This document shows positions 8,114-18,051 of a stretch of DNA of 64,000 bases, in pieces; the first letter of the stretch is position 1, and the number at the start of each line of letters is the position of its first letter. The stretch comes from Streptomyces flaveolus (GTDB lineage Bacteria > Actinomycetota > Actinomycetes > Streptomycetales > Streptomycetaceae): the NCBI RefSeq assembly GCF_014648815.1, contig NZ_BMRV01000004.1, positions 1 to 64,000 of the forward strand, read 5' to 3'. The notes below the pieces were generated by a model. The model saw only the letters and a program-made list of their open reading frames with translations. It was not told the origin of the DNA and searched no databases. The translations under genes were made by a program, and so were the position numbers.

Positions 8114-10216
8114 ATGGCGCCACGGGAGTACGACGGGGCGGGCGCGGAAGCGGAACGTCCGGAATATGCCGGTCACTACCGTCTGGAGTCCTGTCTGGGA
8201 TCGGGCGGTATGGGCGTCGTGCACGTGGCCCGCAGCACCTCCGGGATGAAGCTGGCGGTGAAGGTCGTCCACGCCCGCTATGCCGAAGACCCCGAGTTCC
8301 GGGGGAGGTTCCGGCAGGAGGTGGCCGCGGCGCGGCGGGTGAGCGGTGCCTTCACCGCTCCGGTCGTCGACGCCGACCCGGAGGCCGGGCGGCCCTGGAT
8401 GGCCACCCTGTTCATCCCCGGGCCGACCCTCTCGGAACAGGTGAAGCGGAACGGGCCGATGGACCCCGCGCAGTTGCGCCGGCTGATGGCCGGGCTCGCC
8501 GAGGCGCTGCGGGACATCCACCGGGTCGGGGTCGTGCACCGGGACCTGAAACCGAGCAACGTGCTGCTCGCCGAGGACGGGCCGAAGGTCATCGACTTCG
8601 GCATCTCCCGGCCGAAGGACAGCGAACTGCGGACCGAGACCGGGAAGTTGATCGGCACGCCGCCGTTCATGGCGCCCGAGCAGTTCCGCCGGCCCCGGGA
8701 GGTGGGCCCCGCGGCCGACGTCTTCGCCCTCGGCTCCCTGATGGTGCACGCGGCGACCGGGCGCGGGCCCTTCGACTCGGACAGCCCGTACGTCGTCGCC
8801 TACCAGGTCGTGCACGACGAGCCCGACCTGACGGGCGTACCGGAGACGCTCGCGCCGCTGGTGCTGCGGTGCCTGGCCAAGGAGCCGGAGGAGCGGCCCA
8901 CGCCGGACGAGCTGATGCGGGAGCTGCGGTCGGTGGCGGCGTCGTACGACACGCAGACCTTCCTGCGGGCGCCGCGGACCGAGGAGGCGGACGGGCCGGA
9001 GGCGGACACGCCGGAGGCCCTGGCGGCCGAGCCCCCGCCGCGGCCCGCACGCCGTCTCGGCCGGCGGACGGTGCTGGTCGCCGGGGTGCTCTGCCTCGGC
9101 GTGCTCGGCGGGCTCGCCTCGCTCCCGTGGTCCGGCGGCTCCGAGCCGGCGCGGCAGACCGCCGTCGCGCAGGACGCGTCGGGTTTCGGCGCGTGGGAGA
9201 CGGAGGCGGTCCCGCGCAGCGGTGTGCCGCAGTGCTCGTACGGCGCGGGCAAGCTGATGTGCGGGCGGCCCGGGCTGGTCTTCGCCCTCGATCCGGCCGA
9301 CGGCCGCACCCTGTGGCGCCACGACGTCACGGAGGCGACGCGGAGCGAACCGCCGGTCATGGCGGGTGGTCTCGTGCAGCCCGAGGTCGGCCTGATCGGC
9401 GACCTCGAGGCGCTCGACCCCGCCACCGGCAAGGTGGCGTGGCACCAGGGGATGCCCGAGTACAACGGGCTGCGGTGCGCGGGCGGCATGCTCCTGCTCA
9501 CCGCCGCCGACGGTCGGGTCACCGGCGTGGACGGCGCCTCGGGCGAGACCGCCTGGTCCCGCCGGATCCCCGGGCAGGACGTGCCGTACTTCACGTCGTT
9601 CGCCGGGGACCGGTCGGCCTACGCGACGACCGTGTCGGACGACGGGTCCAGGACCCGGGTGACCGCGGTGGATCCGACGACCGGCGACGTGCGGTGGGAC
9701 GCCGGCCTCGACGGGGCGCTGACGCCGGTGGGTGCGGCGAACGGATTCGTGTACTTCCTGGTCGGCGGCGCGACGTACGGGGACGCGGCCGCCGTCGTGC
9801 GCTACACGCCCGGCAGCGGGGCGACCCGCCGGGTGACGCTGGACGTCCCGGTCGCCGAGGCGCAGGCCGGGGTGCGCGGGAACACCGTGCACCTCATGGG
9901 CGCGGGCGGCTCGCTGGTGGCCGTGGACATGGCGGCCGGGAAGCAGCGGTGGCGGCTGGAGACCGGCGTGAGCCGGGGCTCGGCGCCCGCCTCCGACGGA
10001 CGGCACGTGTACGTCACCGTGCCCGACGGACGGCTCCTCGGGGTCGACGCCCGCACGGGCAAGCTCCTCGGGCAGACCCGGCCGCGGCTCGCCGCCGACT
10101 CCGACCGTGTGCCCGCCACACTGCACGTACCGGTGCTCGCGGGCGGGCACGTCTACGCCGGTGCGCCGGACGGGACCGTGTTCGGCGTGGACGGGCGGGA
10201 CCCGGCCGCCTGGTAG
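8114..10216 (+). CDS. Membrane Ser/Thr protein kinase with PQQ-repeat sensor domain
   Basis: 700 residues. The N-terminal Hanks-type kinase (roughly 20-285) has the glycine loop GSGGMGVVH, ATP lysine K50, catalytic HRDLKPSN (H142, D144) and DFG with D161, then APEQ. A Pro/Glu-rich linker leads to a single membrane helix around residues 312-333. Outside is a ~360-residue beta-propeller of PQQ-like repeats (for example ALDPADGRTLWRHDV, VDPTTGDVRWDAGL, VDMAAGKQRWRLE). The architecture is that of AfsK-like Streptomyces kinases: an extracytoplasmic propeller sensing a ligand and an intracellular kinase. All catalytic residues look intact. The substrate is unknown. Confidence 0.93.
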   Translation: MAPREYDGAGAEAERPEYAGHYRLESCLGSGGMGVVHVARSTSGMKLAVKVVHARYAEDPEFRGRFRQEVAAARRVSGAFTAPVVDADPEAGRPWMATLFIPGPTLSEQVKRNGPMDPAQLRRLMAGLAEALRDIHRVGVVHRDLKPSNVLLAEDGPKVIDFGISRPKDSELRTETGKLIGTPPFMAPEQFRRPREVGPAADVFALGSLMVHAATGRGPFDSDSPYVVAYQVVHDEPDLTGVPETLAPLVLRCLAKEPEERPTPDELMRELRSVAASYDTQTFLRAPRTEEADGPEADTPEALAAEPPPRPARRLGRRTVLVAGVLCLGVLGGLASLPWSGGSEPARQTAVAQDASGFGAWETEAVPRSGVPQCSYGAGKLMCGRPGLVFALDPADGRTLWRHDVTEATRSEPPVMAGGLVQPEVGLIGDLEALDPATGKVAWHQGMPEYNGLRCAGGMLLLTAADGRVTGVDGASGETAWSRRIPGQDVPYFTSFAGDRSAYATTVSDDGSRTRVTAVDPTTGDVRWDAGLDGALTPVGAANGFVYFLVGGATYGDAAAVVRYTPGSGATRRVTLDVPVAEAQAGVRGNTVHLMGAGGSLVAVDMAAGKQRWRLETGVSRGSAPASDGRHVYVTVPDGRLLGVDARTGKLLGQTRPRLAADSDRVPATLHVPVLAGGHVYAGAPDGTVFGVDGRDPAAW

Positions 10217-10236
10217 CCGGGCCCCCGCTGGGCCGG

Positions 10237-12090
10237 TCAGCCCAGCTTGCTCACGTCACGCACGGCGCCCTTGTCGGCGCTCGTCGCCATCGCGGCGTAC
10301 GCCCTCAGGGCCGCGGAGACCTTGCGCTCGCGGTTCTTCGGGGCGTACACGCCGTTCAGGGCCTGCTCGCGGCGGGCCAGCTCGGCGTCGTCGACCAGCA
10401 GCTCGATGGAACGGTTCGGGATGTCGATGCGGATGCGGTCGCCGTCCTCGACGAGGGCGATGGTGCCGCCCGAAGCCGCCTCCGGGGAGGCGTGGCCGAT
10501 GGACAGGCCCGACGTGCCGCCGGAGAAGCGGCCGTCGGTGACGAGCGCGCACGCCTTGCCGAGGCCGCGGCCCTTCAGGTACGAGGTCGGGTAGAGCATC
10601 TCCTGCATGCCGGGGCCGCCCTTGGGGCCCTCGTAGCGGATGACGACGACGTCGCCCTCCTTGACCTGCTGGGTGAGGATCTTCTGGACGGCGTCCTCCT
10701 GCGACTCGCAGACCACCGCGGGGCCCTCGAAGGTCCAGATGGACTCGTCGACGCCGGCGGTCTTCACGACGCAGCCGTCGACGGCGAGGTTGCCCTTGAG
10801 GACCGCGAGGCCGCCGTCCTTGGAGTAGGCGTGCTCGGACGAGCGGATGCAGCCGCCCTCGGCGTCGGTGTCCAGCGCCTCCCAGCGCTCGGACTGGGAG
10901 AAGGCCTCGGCGGAGCGGACGCAGCCGGGCGCCGCGTGCCACAGCTCGAGGGCCTCGGGCGACGGGGAGCCGCCGCGCACGTCCCAGGTCTTGAGCCAGT
11001 CGGCCAGGGAGGGGCTGTGGACGGAGTGCACGTCCTCGTTCAGCAGGCCGGCGCGGTGCAGCTCGCCGAGGAGGGCGGGGATGCCGCCGGCGCGGTGCAC
11101 GTCCTCCATGTAGTACGTGCGGTCCTTGGCGACGTTCGGCGCGACCTTCGCCAGGCACGGCACCCGGCGGGAGACGGCGTCGATCTGCTCCAGGCCGAAG
11201 GGGACGCCGGCCTCCTGGGCGGCGGCCAGCAGGTGCAGGATCGTGTTGGTGGAGCCGCCCATCGCGATGTCGAGGGCCATGGCGTTCTCGAACGCCTGGA
11301 AGGTGGCGATGTTGCGCGGCAGGGCGGACTCGTCGTCCTGCTCGTAGTAGCGGTGGACCAGGTCCATCACGGTGCGCGCGGCGTCGACGTAGAGCTGCTT
11401 GCGCGCGGTGTGGGTGGCGAGGACCGAGCCGTTGCCGGGCAGGGACAGGCCGATGGCCTCGGTCAGGCAGTTCATCGAGTTGGCGGTGAACATGCCGGAA
11501 CAGGAGCCGCAGGTCGGACAGGCGTTCTCCTCGATGCGGAGCATGTCCTCGTCGGAGATCTTGTCGTTCACCGCGTCGGACATCGCGTCGACCAGGTCGA
11601 GCGTGCGGACCGTGCCGTCGACCAGGGTGGCGCGGCCGGACTCCATCGGACCGCCGGAGACGAAGACCGTCGGGATGTTCAGCCGCAGGGCGGCGTTGAG
11701 CATGCCCGGGGTGATCTTGTCGCAGTTGGAGATGCAGATCAGGGCGTCGGCGCAGTGGGCCTCGACCATGTACTCCACGCTGTCCGCGATCAGGTCGCGG
11801 GAGGGCAGGGAGTAGAGCATGCCGCCGTGGCCCATGGCGATGCCGTCGTCGACGGCGATCGTGTTGAACTCGCGCGGGATGCCGCCGGCCGCGACGACCG
11901 CCTCGCTGACGATCCGGCCGACCGGGGCGAGGTGCGTGTGGCCCGGCACGAACTCCGTGAAGCTGTTGGCGATCGCGACGATCGGCTTCCGCCCGATGTC
12001 CGCACCGGGTACACCGGAGGCGCGCATAAGGGCGCGGGCGCCCGCCATGTTGCGGCCGTGGGTGACTGTGCGGGACCTCAGCTCGGGCAT
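10237..12090 (-). CDS. ilvD: Dihydroxy-acid dehydratase
   Basis: Dehydrates 2,3-dihydroxyisovalerate and its homologue in valine, leucine and isoleucine synthesis, using an Fe-S cluster. 617 residues, full length. Cluster-ligand regions are [12 protein letters not shown] and [18 protein letters not shown]; the C-terminal [17 protein letters not shown] is the family signature. The start at 12090 ([13 protein letters not shown]) is preceded by GAAGGAG nine bases upstream; longer in-frame extensions would read through the promoter region and are rejected. A small inverted repeat lies 40-57 bases upstream. Confidence 0.96.
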   Translation of the reverse strand: MPELRSRTVTHGRNMAGARALMRASGVPGADIGRKPIVAIANSFTEFVPGHTHLAPVGRIVSEAVVAAGGIPREFNTIAVDDGIAMGHGGMLYSLPSRDLIADSVEYMVEAHCADALICISNCDKITPGMLNAALRLNIPTVFVSGGPMESGRATLVDGTVRTLDLVDAMSDAVNDKISDEDMLRIEENACPTCGSCSGMFTANSMNCLTEAIGLSLPGNGSVLATHTARKQLYVDAARTVMDLVHRYYEQDDESALPRNIATFQAFENAMALDIAMGGSTNTILHLLAAAQEAGVPFGLEQIDAVSRRVPCLAKVAPNVAKDRTYYMEDVHRAGGIPALLGELHRAGLLNEDVHSVHSPSLADWLKTWDVRGGSPSPEALELWHAAPGCVRSAEAFSQSERWEALDTDAEGGCIRSSEHAYSKDGGLAVLKGNLAVDGCVVKTAGVDESIWTFEGPAVVCESQEDAVQKILTQQVKEGDVVVIRYEGPKGGPGMQEMLYPTSYLKGRGLGKACALVTDGRFSGGTSGLSIGHASPEAASGGTIALVEDGDRIRIDIPNRSIELLVDDAELARREQALNGVYAPKNRERKVSAALRAYAAMATSADKGAVRDVSKLG

Positions 12091-12129
12091 CGTCGCTCGC
12101 TCCTTCGGAGAGTTCTGCCAGGAAACGCT

Positions 12130-12147
12130 GACAGTTTTCTGACTGTC
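12130..12147. promoter_or_regulatory. Candidate operator upstream of ilvD
   Basis: Inverted repeat GACAGT-N6-ACTGTC, 40-57 bases upstream of the ilvD start, between ilvD and the TetR gene. It is AT-rich relative to its surroundings and has the size of a dimeric regulator site. The binding protein is unknown. Confidence 0.35.
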
Positions 12148-12223
12148 GACGAGCGTACGCCGGTCATCCAGGGACCGGGACAAGGTGTCCGGAATACGGG
12201 ACGGCCGTCTCGCCGTCGGGGCT

Positions 12224-12859
12224 TCAGGGGCCGGTGAGATGGCCCTGTACGACCGGTGCCAGCCGCGCGATGATCCGCTCGGGGTCCGCCGACGCCAGCG
12301 GCTCCACCTTGATCACGTACCGGAGCATCGCGCACCCCACCAGCTGCGCCGCCGCCAGCTCGGCGCGCAGCTCCGCGTCCGGCAGGTCCAGCTGGTCGGC
12401 GATGCGGCGCAGCAGCTGGGCGGCGATCAGCCGGCGGAAGACGGCGGCGGCGGTCTCGTTGTTCACGGCCGAGCGGACGATCGCCAGCAGCGGCGCACGG
12501 GTGCCGGGGTTCTCCCAGAGGCCCAGGATGAAGCGGGTCAGGCGCTCGCCGACCCCTTCGAGCGGGCCGTCGCCGATCGCCTCGGGGGCTTTGAGGGCGG
12601 GCGCGAAGGCGACCTCGATCGCCGCTTCGAAGACCTGTTCCTTGGTGCCGAAGTAGTGGTGCACGAGGGCGGAGTCCACGCCCGCCGCCTTGGCGATGCC
12701 GCGTACGGAGGTCTTCTCGTAGCCCCGCTCGGAGAACTCCTCGCGGGCCGCGGCGAGGATGCGGTCGCGGGTCCCGGCCGACTCGGTGCGCGGCGGGCGG
12801 CCGCGGCGGCGGGCGGGGGTGCCGGAGGCGCCCGGGGTTCCCTCGGTGGCGTCGCTCAC
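12224..12859 (-). CDS. TetR-family transcriptional regulator
   Basis: 211 residues. After a disordered [14 protein letters not shown]-terminus comes a classical TetR HTH ([20 protein letters not shown], then [20 protein letters not shown]), followed by a helical TetR_C ligand domain. The start codon overlaps the stop of the upstream isomerase-like gene (ATGA, 12856-12859), so the two are translationally coupled and probably functionally linked. Targets are unknown; besides autoregulation, ilvD 134 bases downstream is a possible neighbour target. Confidence 0.9.
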   Translation of the reverse strand: MSDATEGTPGASGTPARRRGRPPRTESAGTRDRILAAAREEFSERGYEKTSVRGIAKAAGVDSALVHHYFGTKEQVFEAAIEVAFAPALKAPEAIGDGPLEGVGERLTRFILGLWENPGTRAPLLAIVRSAVNNETAAAVFRRLIAAQLLRRIADQLDLPDAELRAELAAAQLVGCAMLRYVIKVEPLASADPERIIARLAPVVQGHLTGP

Positions 12860-13695
12860 GGCCGGGGCGACCTCGCCGCCGAGGAGGCCGACGCCAGGTG
12901 CAGGCGCGTGAAGGCCAGCGCCTCCGCGAGGTCGGCCTCACGTTCGGCGCTGGACATGGCGCGACGGGTGTTGACCTCGATGACGACATGGCCGTCGAAA
13001 CCTGTGTGCGCGAGGTTCTCCAGCACCTCGGCGCAGGGCTGGTCGCCGCGGCCGGGGACGAGGTGCTCGTCCTTGGCGGAGCCCTTGCCGTCGGCGAGGT
13101 GGACGTGACCGAGACGGTCGCCCATGCGCTCGATCATGCCGAGGGTGTCGGTGCGGGCCGTGGCGGCGTGGCTGAGATCGATCGTGAAGTGACGGTAGTC
13201 CTCCTTCGTCACGTCCCAGTCGGGCGCGTACGCGAGCATCTCGCGGTCCCGGTAGCGCCAGGGGTACATGTTCTCGACCGCGAACCGCACGTCTGTCTCG
13301 TTCGCCATCCGCCAGATGCCGCTGACGAAGTCCCGGGCGTACTGGCGCTGCCAGCGGAACGGCGGGTGCACGACCACGGTGCTCGCGCCCAGCTTCTCGG
13401 CGGCGGCCTGGGCGCGCTGGAGCTTGGTCCAGGGGTCCGTGGACCAGACCCGCTGGGTGATGAGCAGGCAGGGCGCGTGCACGGCCAGGATCGGCATCCG
13501 GTGGTAGTCGCTGAGCCGGCGCAGGGCCTCGATGTCCTGGCTGACCGGATCGGTCCACACCATGACCTCGACGCCGTCGTAGCCGAGGCGCGCGGCGATC
13601 TCGAAGGCCGTCGCCGTCGACTCCGGGTAGACGGAAGCCGTCGACAGGGCGACCTTCGCATCCGGGATGCGGACTACGTCCCTTGGTTCTGCCAC
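12856..13695 (-). CDS. Sugar phosphate isomerase/epimerase-like TIM-barrel protein
   Basis: 279 residues of the AP endonuclease 2/xylose isomerase-like TIM-barrel superfamily ([73 protein letters not shown]). The conserved His, Glu and Asp on strand ends form a plausible divalent metal site. The specific substrate cannot be assigned. GTG start with TAACCT seven bases upstream, consistent with a leaderless mRNA. Co-transcribed with the downstream TetR gene by a 4-base overlap. Confidence 0.85.
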   Translation of the reverse strand: MAEPRDVVRIPDAKVALSTASVYPESTATAFEIAARLGYDGVEVMVWTDPVSQDIEALRRLSDYHRMPILAVHAPCLLITQRVWSTDPWTKLQRAQAAAEKLGASTVVVHPPFRWQRQYARDFVSGIWRMANETDVRFAVENMYPWRYRDREMLAYAPDWDVTKEDYRHFTIDLSHAATARTDTLGMIERMGDRLGHVHLADGKGSAKDEHLVPGRGDQPCAEVLENLAHTGFDGHVVIEVNTRRAMSSAEREADLAEALAFTRLHLASASSAARSPRP

Positions 13696-13858
13696 GGTGG
13701 CCAGGTTACGGGGTGGCGGTCGGAGGGTGCGGGGGGCGTGGTCGCCGTTGTGGCGAGTGCCATAGGTGCGGGGGCGGTTTCAGGGCGGGGCGGCTTCGTT
13801 CGTCGCGTCCCGTGGCGGCGCCGTGCGTCGATACGGGCCCGTGCCGCCTCCGGGCGCG

Positions 13859-14791
13859 TCAGTCCTGGCCCATGTGGTCCAGGCGGCGGAGGATCACGCC
13901 CTCCCTGAGGGCCCACGGGCAGATCTCCAGGCTCTCCACGCGGAAGAGGTCCATCGCGGCCTCGGCGACCAGGGCGCCGGCCAGGAGCTGGTTCGCGCGG
14001 CCCTCGGAGACGCCGGGGAGCTCGGCGCGCTCGGCGGCGGTCATGGCGCCCAGGCGGGGCACCCAGGCCTCCAGCGAGGCCCTTTTCAGCTCCCGCTGGA
14101 CGTAGAGGCCCTCCGCCGAGCGGGCGGCGCCCGCGATGCGGGCGAGCTGCCGGAAGGTCTTGGAGGTGGCGACCACGTGGTCCGGGGCGCCGAAGCGGCT
14201 GAACTCGCCGACCGTGCGGGCGATCTCCGTACGGACGTGGCGGCGCAGCGCCCGGACGTCGTCCGGGTCGGGCGGGTCGCCGGGCAGCCGGGCGGCGGTC
14301 AGCCGGCCCGCGCCGAGCGGCAGCGACACCGCGGCGTCCGGCTCCTCGTCGATGCCGTAGGCGATCTCCAGGGAGCCGCCGCCGATGTCCAGGACCAGCA
14401 GCTTGCCCGCCGACCAGCCGAACCAGCGGCGGACGGCGAGGAAGGTGAGCCGGGCCTCCTCGGCGCCGCTGAGCACGGTGAGCTCGACGCCGGTCTCCTC
14501 GCGGACGCGCGCGAGGACGTCGTCGGCGTTGCGGGCCTCGCGCACGGCGGAGGTGGCGAACGGCAGGAGGTTCTCGACGCCCTTGTCCTCGGCGGCCTGG
14601 AGCGCCTCGTGGACGACCGTGATCAGCCGGTCCACGCCCTCGGGACCGATGGCGCCGTCGCCGTCGAGGAGTTGGGCGAGGCGCAGCTCCGCCTTGTGCG
14701 AGTGCGCGGGCAGCGGGCGTGCGCCGGGGTGCGCGTCCACCACCAGCAAATGCACCGTGTTCGAACCCACGTCGAGGACACCGAGTCTCAT
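13859..14791 (-). CDS. Ppx/GppA phosphatase family protein
   Basis: 310-residue exopolyphosphatase/guanosine pentaphosphate phosphatase family member of the actin-like ATPase fold. Phosphate-binding segments [17 protein letters not shown] (N-terminus) and [15 protein letters not shown] (middle) are clear, with [13 protein letters not shown] between. It is the short, single-module form without an HD C-terminal extension. The start at MRLGVLDVG is chosen because TAGCGT lies seven bases upstream (leaderless) and upstream residues are not conserved-looking. Likely role: polyphosphate and/or pppGpp turnover. The divergent gene at 14863 starts 71 bases away. Confidence 0.9.
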   Translation of the reverse strand: MRLGVLDVGSNTVHLLVVDAHPGARPLPAHSHKAELRLAQLLDGDGAIGPEGVDRLITVVHEALQAAEDKGVENLLPFATSAVREARNADDVLARVREETGVELTVLSGAEEARLTFLAVRRWFGWSAGKLLVLDIGGGSLEIAYGIDEEPDAAVSLPLGAGRLTAARLPGDPPDPDDVRALRRHVRTEIARTVGEFSRFGAPDHVVATSKTFRQLARIAGAARSAEGLYVQRELKRASLEAWVPRLGAMTAAERAELPGVSEGRANQLLAGALVAEAAMDLFRVESLEICPWALREGVILRRLDHMGQD

Positions 14792-14862
14792 GAAGGGAAC
14801 GCTACTGCCGGCGGGGCGGACAGCGGTGCCGTCGTCCGGTCCGGGCGACTTACCCTGGAGCC

Positions 14863-15747
14863 GTGCCAAAGACGAAAAAGGCGAAGGACGGAAAGTCGCC
14901 CAAGAAGGACAAGCAGGACAAGAAGGTCGGGCTGAGCGAGCCGGCCGGGGTCATCGGGGTCTCTCCGACGGGTCCGGTGCCGGGTCCTGCGTCCGACGAC
15001 GAGAAGGGGCTCGACTTCGCGCGCGCGTGGGTGGAGTTCCCGGATCCGGCGGACGACGAGCAGGTCTTCCGCTGCGATCTGACCTGGCTGACCTCCCGCT
15101 GGAACTGCATCTTCGGCAGTGGCTGCCAGGGCATCCAGGCGGGCCGCGCGGACGACGGGTGCTGCTCGCTGGGCGCCCACTTCTCCGACGAGGACGACGA
15201 GCAGCGGGTCGCCGAGCACGTGGCGAGGCTCACGCCGGACATCTGGCAGCACCACGCCGAGGGCACCCGGAACGGATGGGTCTCCGAGGACGACGAGGGC
15301 TCCCGGCAGACCCGTCCCTTCCAGGGCTCGTGCATCTTCCAGAACCGGCCCGGCTTCGCCGGCGGCGCGGGCTGCTCGCTGCACATCCTGGCGCTGCGCG
15401 AGGGCAGGGAGCCGCTGGAGACCAAGCCGGACGTGTGCTGGCAGCTGCCGGTGCGGCGGACGTACGAGTGGATCGACCGGCCCGACGACACCCGCGTCCT
15501 GCAGGTGTCGATCGGTGAGTACGACCGGCGCGGCTGGGGGCCGGGCGGGCACGACCTGCACTGGTGGTGCACGTCGGCGACCTCGGCGCACGGCGCGGGC
15601 GACCCGGTGTACGTCAGCTACCGGCCGGAGCTGATCGAGTTGATGGGCAAGGCGGGCTACGACCGGCTGGTCGAGCTGTGCGAGGCACGGCTGGCCTCGC
15701 AGCTGCCGTTGCTGGCGCCGCATCCGGCGGATCCCGCGCCTCGCTGA
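14863..15747 (+). CDS. Cys-rich conserved protein of unknown function
   Basis: 294 residues. A Lys-rich N-terminal tail ([20 protein letters not shown]) precedes a globular domain with many cysteines: [47 protein letters not shown] and LCEA. The spacing of the CxxxxxC and CC pairs and the later Cys recall small metal/Fe-S binding YkgJ/DUF3109-type proteins, but I cannot name the family firmly. GTG start with TACCCT six bases upstream, so probably leaderless. It converges on the sigma/anti-sigma-like fusion gene. Confidence 0.8.
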   Translation: MPKTKKAKDGKSPKKDKQDKKVGLSEPAGVIGVSPTGPVPGPASDDEKGLDFARAWVEFPDPADDEQVFRCDLTWLTSRWNCIFGSGCQGIQAGRADDGCCSLGAHFSDEDDEQRVAEHVARLTPDIWQHHAEGTRNGWVSEDDEGSRQTRPFQGSCIFQNRPGFAGGAGCSLHILALREGREPLETKPDVCWQLPVRRTYEWIDRPDDTRVLQVSIGEYDRRGWGPGGHDLHWWCTSATSAHGAGDPVYVSYRPELIELMGKAGYDRLVELCEARLASQLPLLAPHPADPAPR

Positions 15748-15755
15748 GGCGGCTG

Positions 15756-17525
15756 TCAGGACGCGGCCGGGCTTGCGCCGCCGTCGGGCGGGGGTGTCGA
15801 GCCGCCCGTGCCGCCGGTCGGGGCCGGTTCGGTGGGCGTCGGGTCCGGGCCGGGTGACGTGGGCGTCGGGTCGACGGTCGGCGTGGGGTCGGGCGGTGCC
15901 GGGGTCGACGGCGACGGGTCCGGGTCGGACGGGGACGGTCGGTCGTCGGGCGTGCTGGGGCGCGGGTCCGGGCGGGGCGGGCTGGGCGCGGTGCCGTAGC
16001 CGTGGATGGAGACGACGGCGCCCGCGGGCGAGACGGCCACCTTGGCGCTCCAGGGGCCGGACGGCTCGCGCAGATGGTCGACGTACACCTTGATCGTCAG
16101 CACCTCGCCGGGGCGGAGCGTTCCCGACGACTGACTCAGGTAGAGCCAGGGGGCGCTGGTGGAGGCGGACCAGCGCACCGGTGCGTCGCCGGTCGCGGCC
16201 AGTGTGACCAGCGTGGTGTCGCCGTGGTTCCCCGCCATCACGTCGAGGCGGCCGGCGCCCCGCGCGCCCGCGCCGGAGACGCTGACGACCTCGACGGAGA
16301 CGTCGGCCTGGCCGTCCTTGCCGAAGCGGGTGCCGGGTGTGCTGCTCGCGTTGCCGGCGTTCTCGTAGCCGTAGCCGTCCGCGGACTCGCCGTTCGGGGC
16401 GTCCGGGCCCTGCGCCTCGCTGGCGCTGGACGAGCGGCCGTCCTCGCCCTCGCCGACCGGCGTGCCGCGGTAGGCCGCCCACAGGGCCAGCACGGGAGCC
16501 GCGACGACCGTGGCGACGACCGTGGTCGTGACGGCACGGGCGCGCAGGCGGTCCCGGCGGGCCGCGCGGTCCTTGGGGTCCATCGGGAAGCCGCGCCGGT
16601 CGAAACGGGGTGCCGCCCCCCGCGGGCGCGGGCCGTGCGCCATGGCGACGTGCAGCGCCGCGCGCGGGGCCTCCAGGACCGGGAGTTCGGCGGGGGTGAC
16701 GGTGGTGCCGGGCCAGCGGCCGGGAATCGCGCGCTCGGCCGCGCGGCGGCAGCGCGGGCAGTCGTCGACGTGCCGGACCAGTTCGCGGCGCAGGGCGGCG
16801 CTGAGCACGAAACGGTTCTCGCCGGTGAGGCGGGACACGCCCTGACAGGCACCGGTCTCGACGACCGCGAGGGCCGCGCGGGTGCGTTCGACCTCGCAGG
16901 CGGCCGCGGCGAGCAGTTCCCGGGTGGCGGCGAGGTCCAGGCCGAGCACGGCGGCGACCTCGGGGGCGGCGAGGTGGTGGCGCACGGCGAGTTCGAGTGC
17001 CTCGCGCTGCTCCGGGGTGGTGCCGGCGGCCTCCGGCCAGGCCAGCAGGGACAGTTCGCGGCGGCGGCGCTCCTGCTCCTCGCCGGACGGCTGCGGGGGC
17101 GCGGGCGGCTGCGCCGGGCGCCGGCGGTCGGGGGCCGTGCGGTCCGCCGCGGGGCGGCCCGCCGCGTGGCTGCCCGGACGTTTCTGCTTGGCCTCGGCCA
17201 GCTTGCGCAGGCAGGCCCAGCGGGCCAGCGCGTACAGCCAGGCCCTGCGGTCCGCCTGCTCGGGGCCGCGGTTGCCGCGGTGGTCGCGGCGGTCGCGGCG
17301 CTCGGCGAGCGCGAGGACGTCGCCGAGGGCGGCGGTCGCGGTGTCGTGGTCGCACAGGACGGACAGGCAGTAGGTGAACAGGCCGTCCAGGTACGCCTCG
17401 TAGCGCGTGGGCGGCCGCTGCGCCAGCGTGCGCGCCGCCGCGCGGTCACGCGCTTCCCGGTGCTCCCGGTGTGCCCGGTGGGTGCCGGTCGTGCGGGTCG
17501 TGGTCTCCGGACTGCTCCTCATCAC
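15756..17525 (-). CDS. ECF sigma-like / anti-sigma-like fusion membrane protein
   Basis: 589 residues. Residues ~20-240 resemble ECF sigma factors (region-2-like RYEAYLDGLFTYCLSVLCDH...AWLYALARWACLRKLAEA; region-4-like EQREALELAVRHHLAAPEVAAVLGLDL). Next is a zinc anti-sigma-like motif H-x3-C-x2-C in VRHVDDCPRCRRA, then a single membrane helix (RARAVTTTVVATVVAAPVLA). The extracytoplasmic part has a BACON-like beta domain (APWLYLSQSSGTLRPGE) and a long Pro/Thr/Ser/Asp tail that could span the wall. So sensor, anti-sigma and sigma-like modules sit on one chain. GTG start with TACGGT six bases upstream (leaderless); an ATG follows immediately. Function as an actual sigma factor is inference. Confidence 0.82.
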   Translation of the reverse strand: MMRSSPETTTRTTGTHRAHREHREARDRAAARTLAQRPPTRYEAYLDGLFTYCLSVLCDHDTATAALGDVLALAERRDRRDHRGNRGPEQADRRAWLYALARWACLRKLAEAKQKRPGSHAAGRPAADRTAPDRRRPAQPPAPPQPSGEEQERRRRELSLLAWPEAAGTTPEQREALELAVRHHLAAPEVAAVLGLDLAATRELLAAAACEVERTRAALAVVETGACQGVSRLTGENRFVLSAALRRELVRHVDDCPRCRRAAERAIPGRWPGTTVTPAELPVLEAPRAALHVAMAHGPRPRGAAPRFDRRGFPMDPKDRAARRDRLRARAVTTTVVATVVAAPVLALWAAYRGTPVGEGEDGRSSSASEAQGPDAPNGESADGYGYENAGNASSTPGTRFGKDGQADVSVEVVSVSGAGARGAGRLDVMAGNHGDTTLVTLAATGDAPVRWSASTSAPWLYLSQSSGTLRPGEVLTIKVYVDHLREPSGPWSAKVAVSPAGAVVSIHGYGTAPSPPRPDPRPSTPDDRPSPSDPDPSPSTPAPPDPTPTVDPTPTSPGPDPTPTEPAPTGGTGGSTPPPDGGASPAAS

Positions 17526-17639
17526 CCGGCGACCGTAGGCGGCCATGGGTGGCGCGAACTGGCGCGTTGGACACTTTTAATCCGTACGGGTGAAACGATC
17601 CCTCATAAGGGGACAGGAGCCTGTTGTTCGGTGGCCGGG

Positions 17640-17940
17640 GCAGGGTGGGGGTGGCCCGTTCGGGGGGGCCTGCGGGTGCCTCCGGCGGTGGGGCCGGGTG
17701 CCTGCGGGTGCCTCCGGCGGTGGGGCGGGGTGCCTGCGGCGGCCTGTGCGGGTTCGGTGGGGGTGCGGGTAGCGCGGTGCGTGGTCTTGTGGGTCGGGGC
17801 CGCGCCGGGGGGTGTCCGTCCTCGGAACGGCGCGGAATCGGTCGGCCACAGAAGTACTCGGCGCGGACGCGCCAACCGCTGCGGGCGGACACCCCCCGAC
17901 ACGTCCCCTTCTCGCCGTACGCGACTGACCGCCGTCGCCC
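17640..17940. repeat. Dispersed intergenic repeat, copy A
   Basis: Starts with tandem ~24-base units of GCCTGCGGGTGCCTCCGGCG type. It continues into a segment shared almost verbatim with 44350-44660, ending near CTGACCGCCGTC. A perfect 13-base inverted repeat, CGGGGGGTGTCCG (17806-17818) and its complement (17886-17898), brackets a 67-base core. The ~500-base gap 17526-18051 contains no supported gene. The element lies upstream of radA and upstream of the fusion gene. Confidence 0.8.
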
Positions 17941-18051
17941 CATCCCGCCGCGCCCGCACCCACGCCGGGTGCGACCCCCGTCACACCCGGCCGCTGTACT
18001 GGGAACACCGGGCCGCGCCGCATTGTCAGTGGGGGCGGTTACCGTTCGTGC

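Noticed and set aside
7861..12237. A 1458-codon open frame on the plus strand spanning the kinase and ilvD genes
   Set aside because: High GC leaves alternative frames open. The translation is Arg/Gly/Ala-rich without domains and overlaps two certain genes.
17640..17760. Tandem repeats as a CRISPR array
   Set aside because: Units are contiguous or irregular, with no uniform unique spacers and no cas genes.
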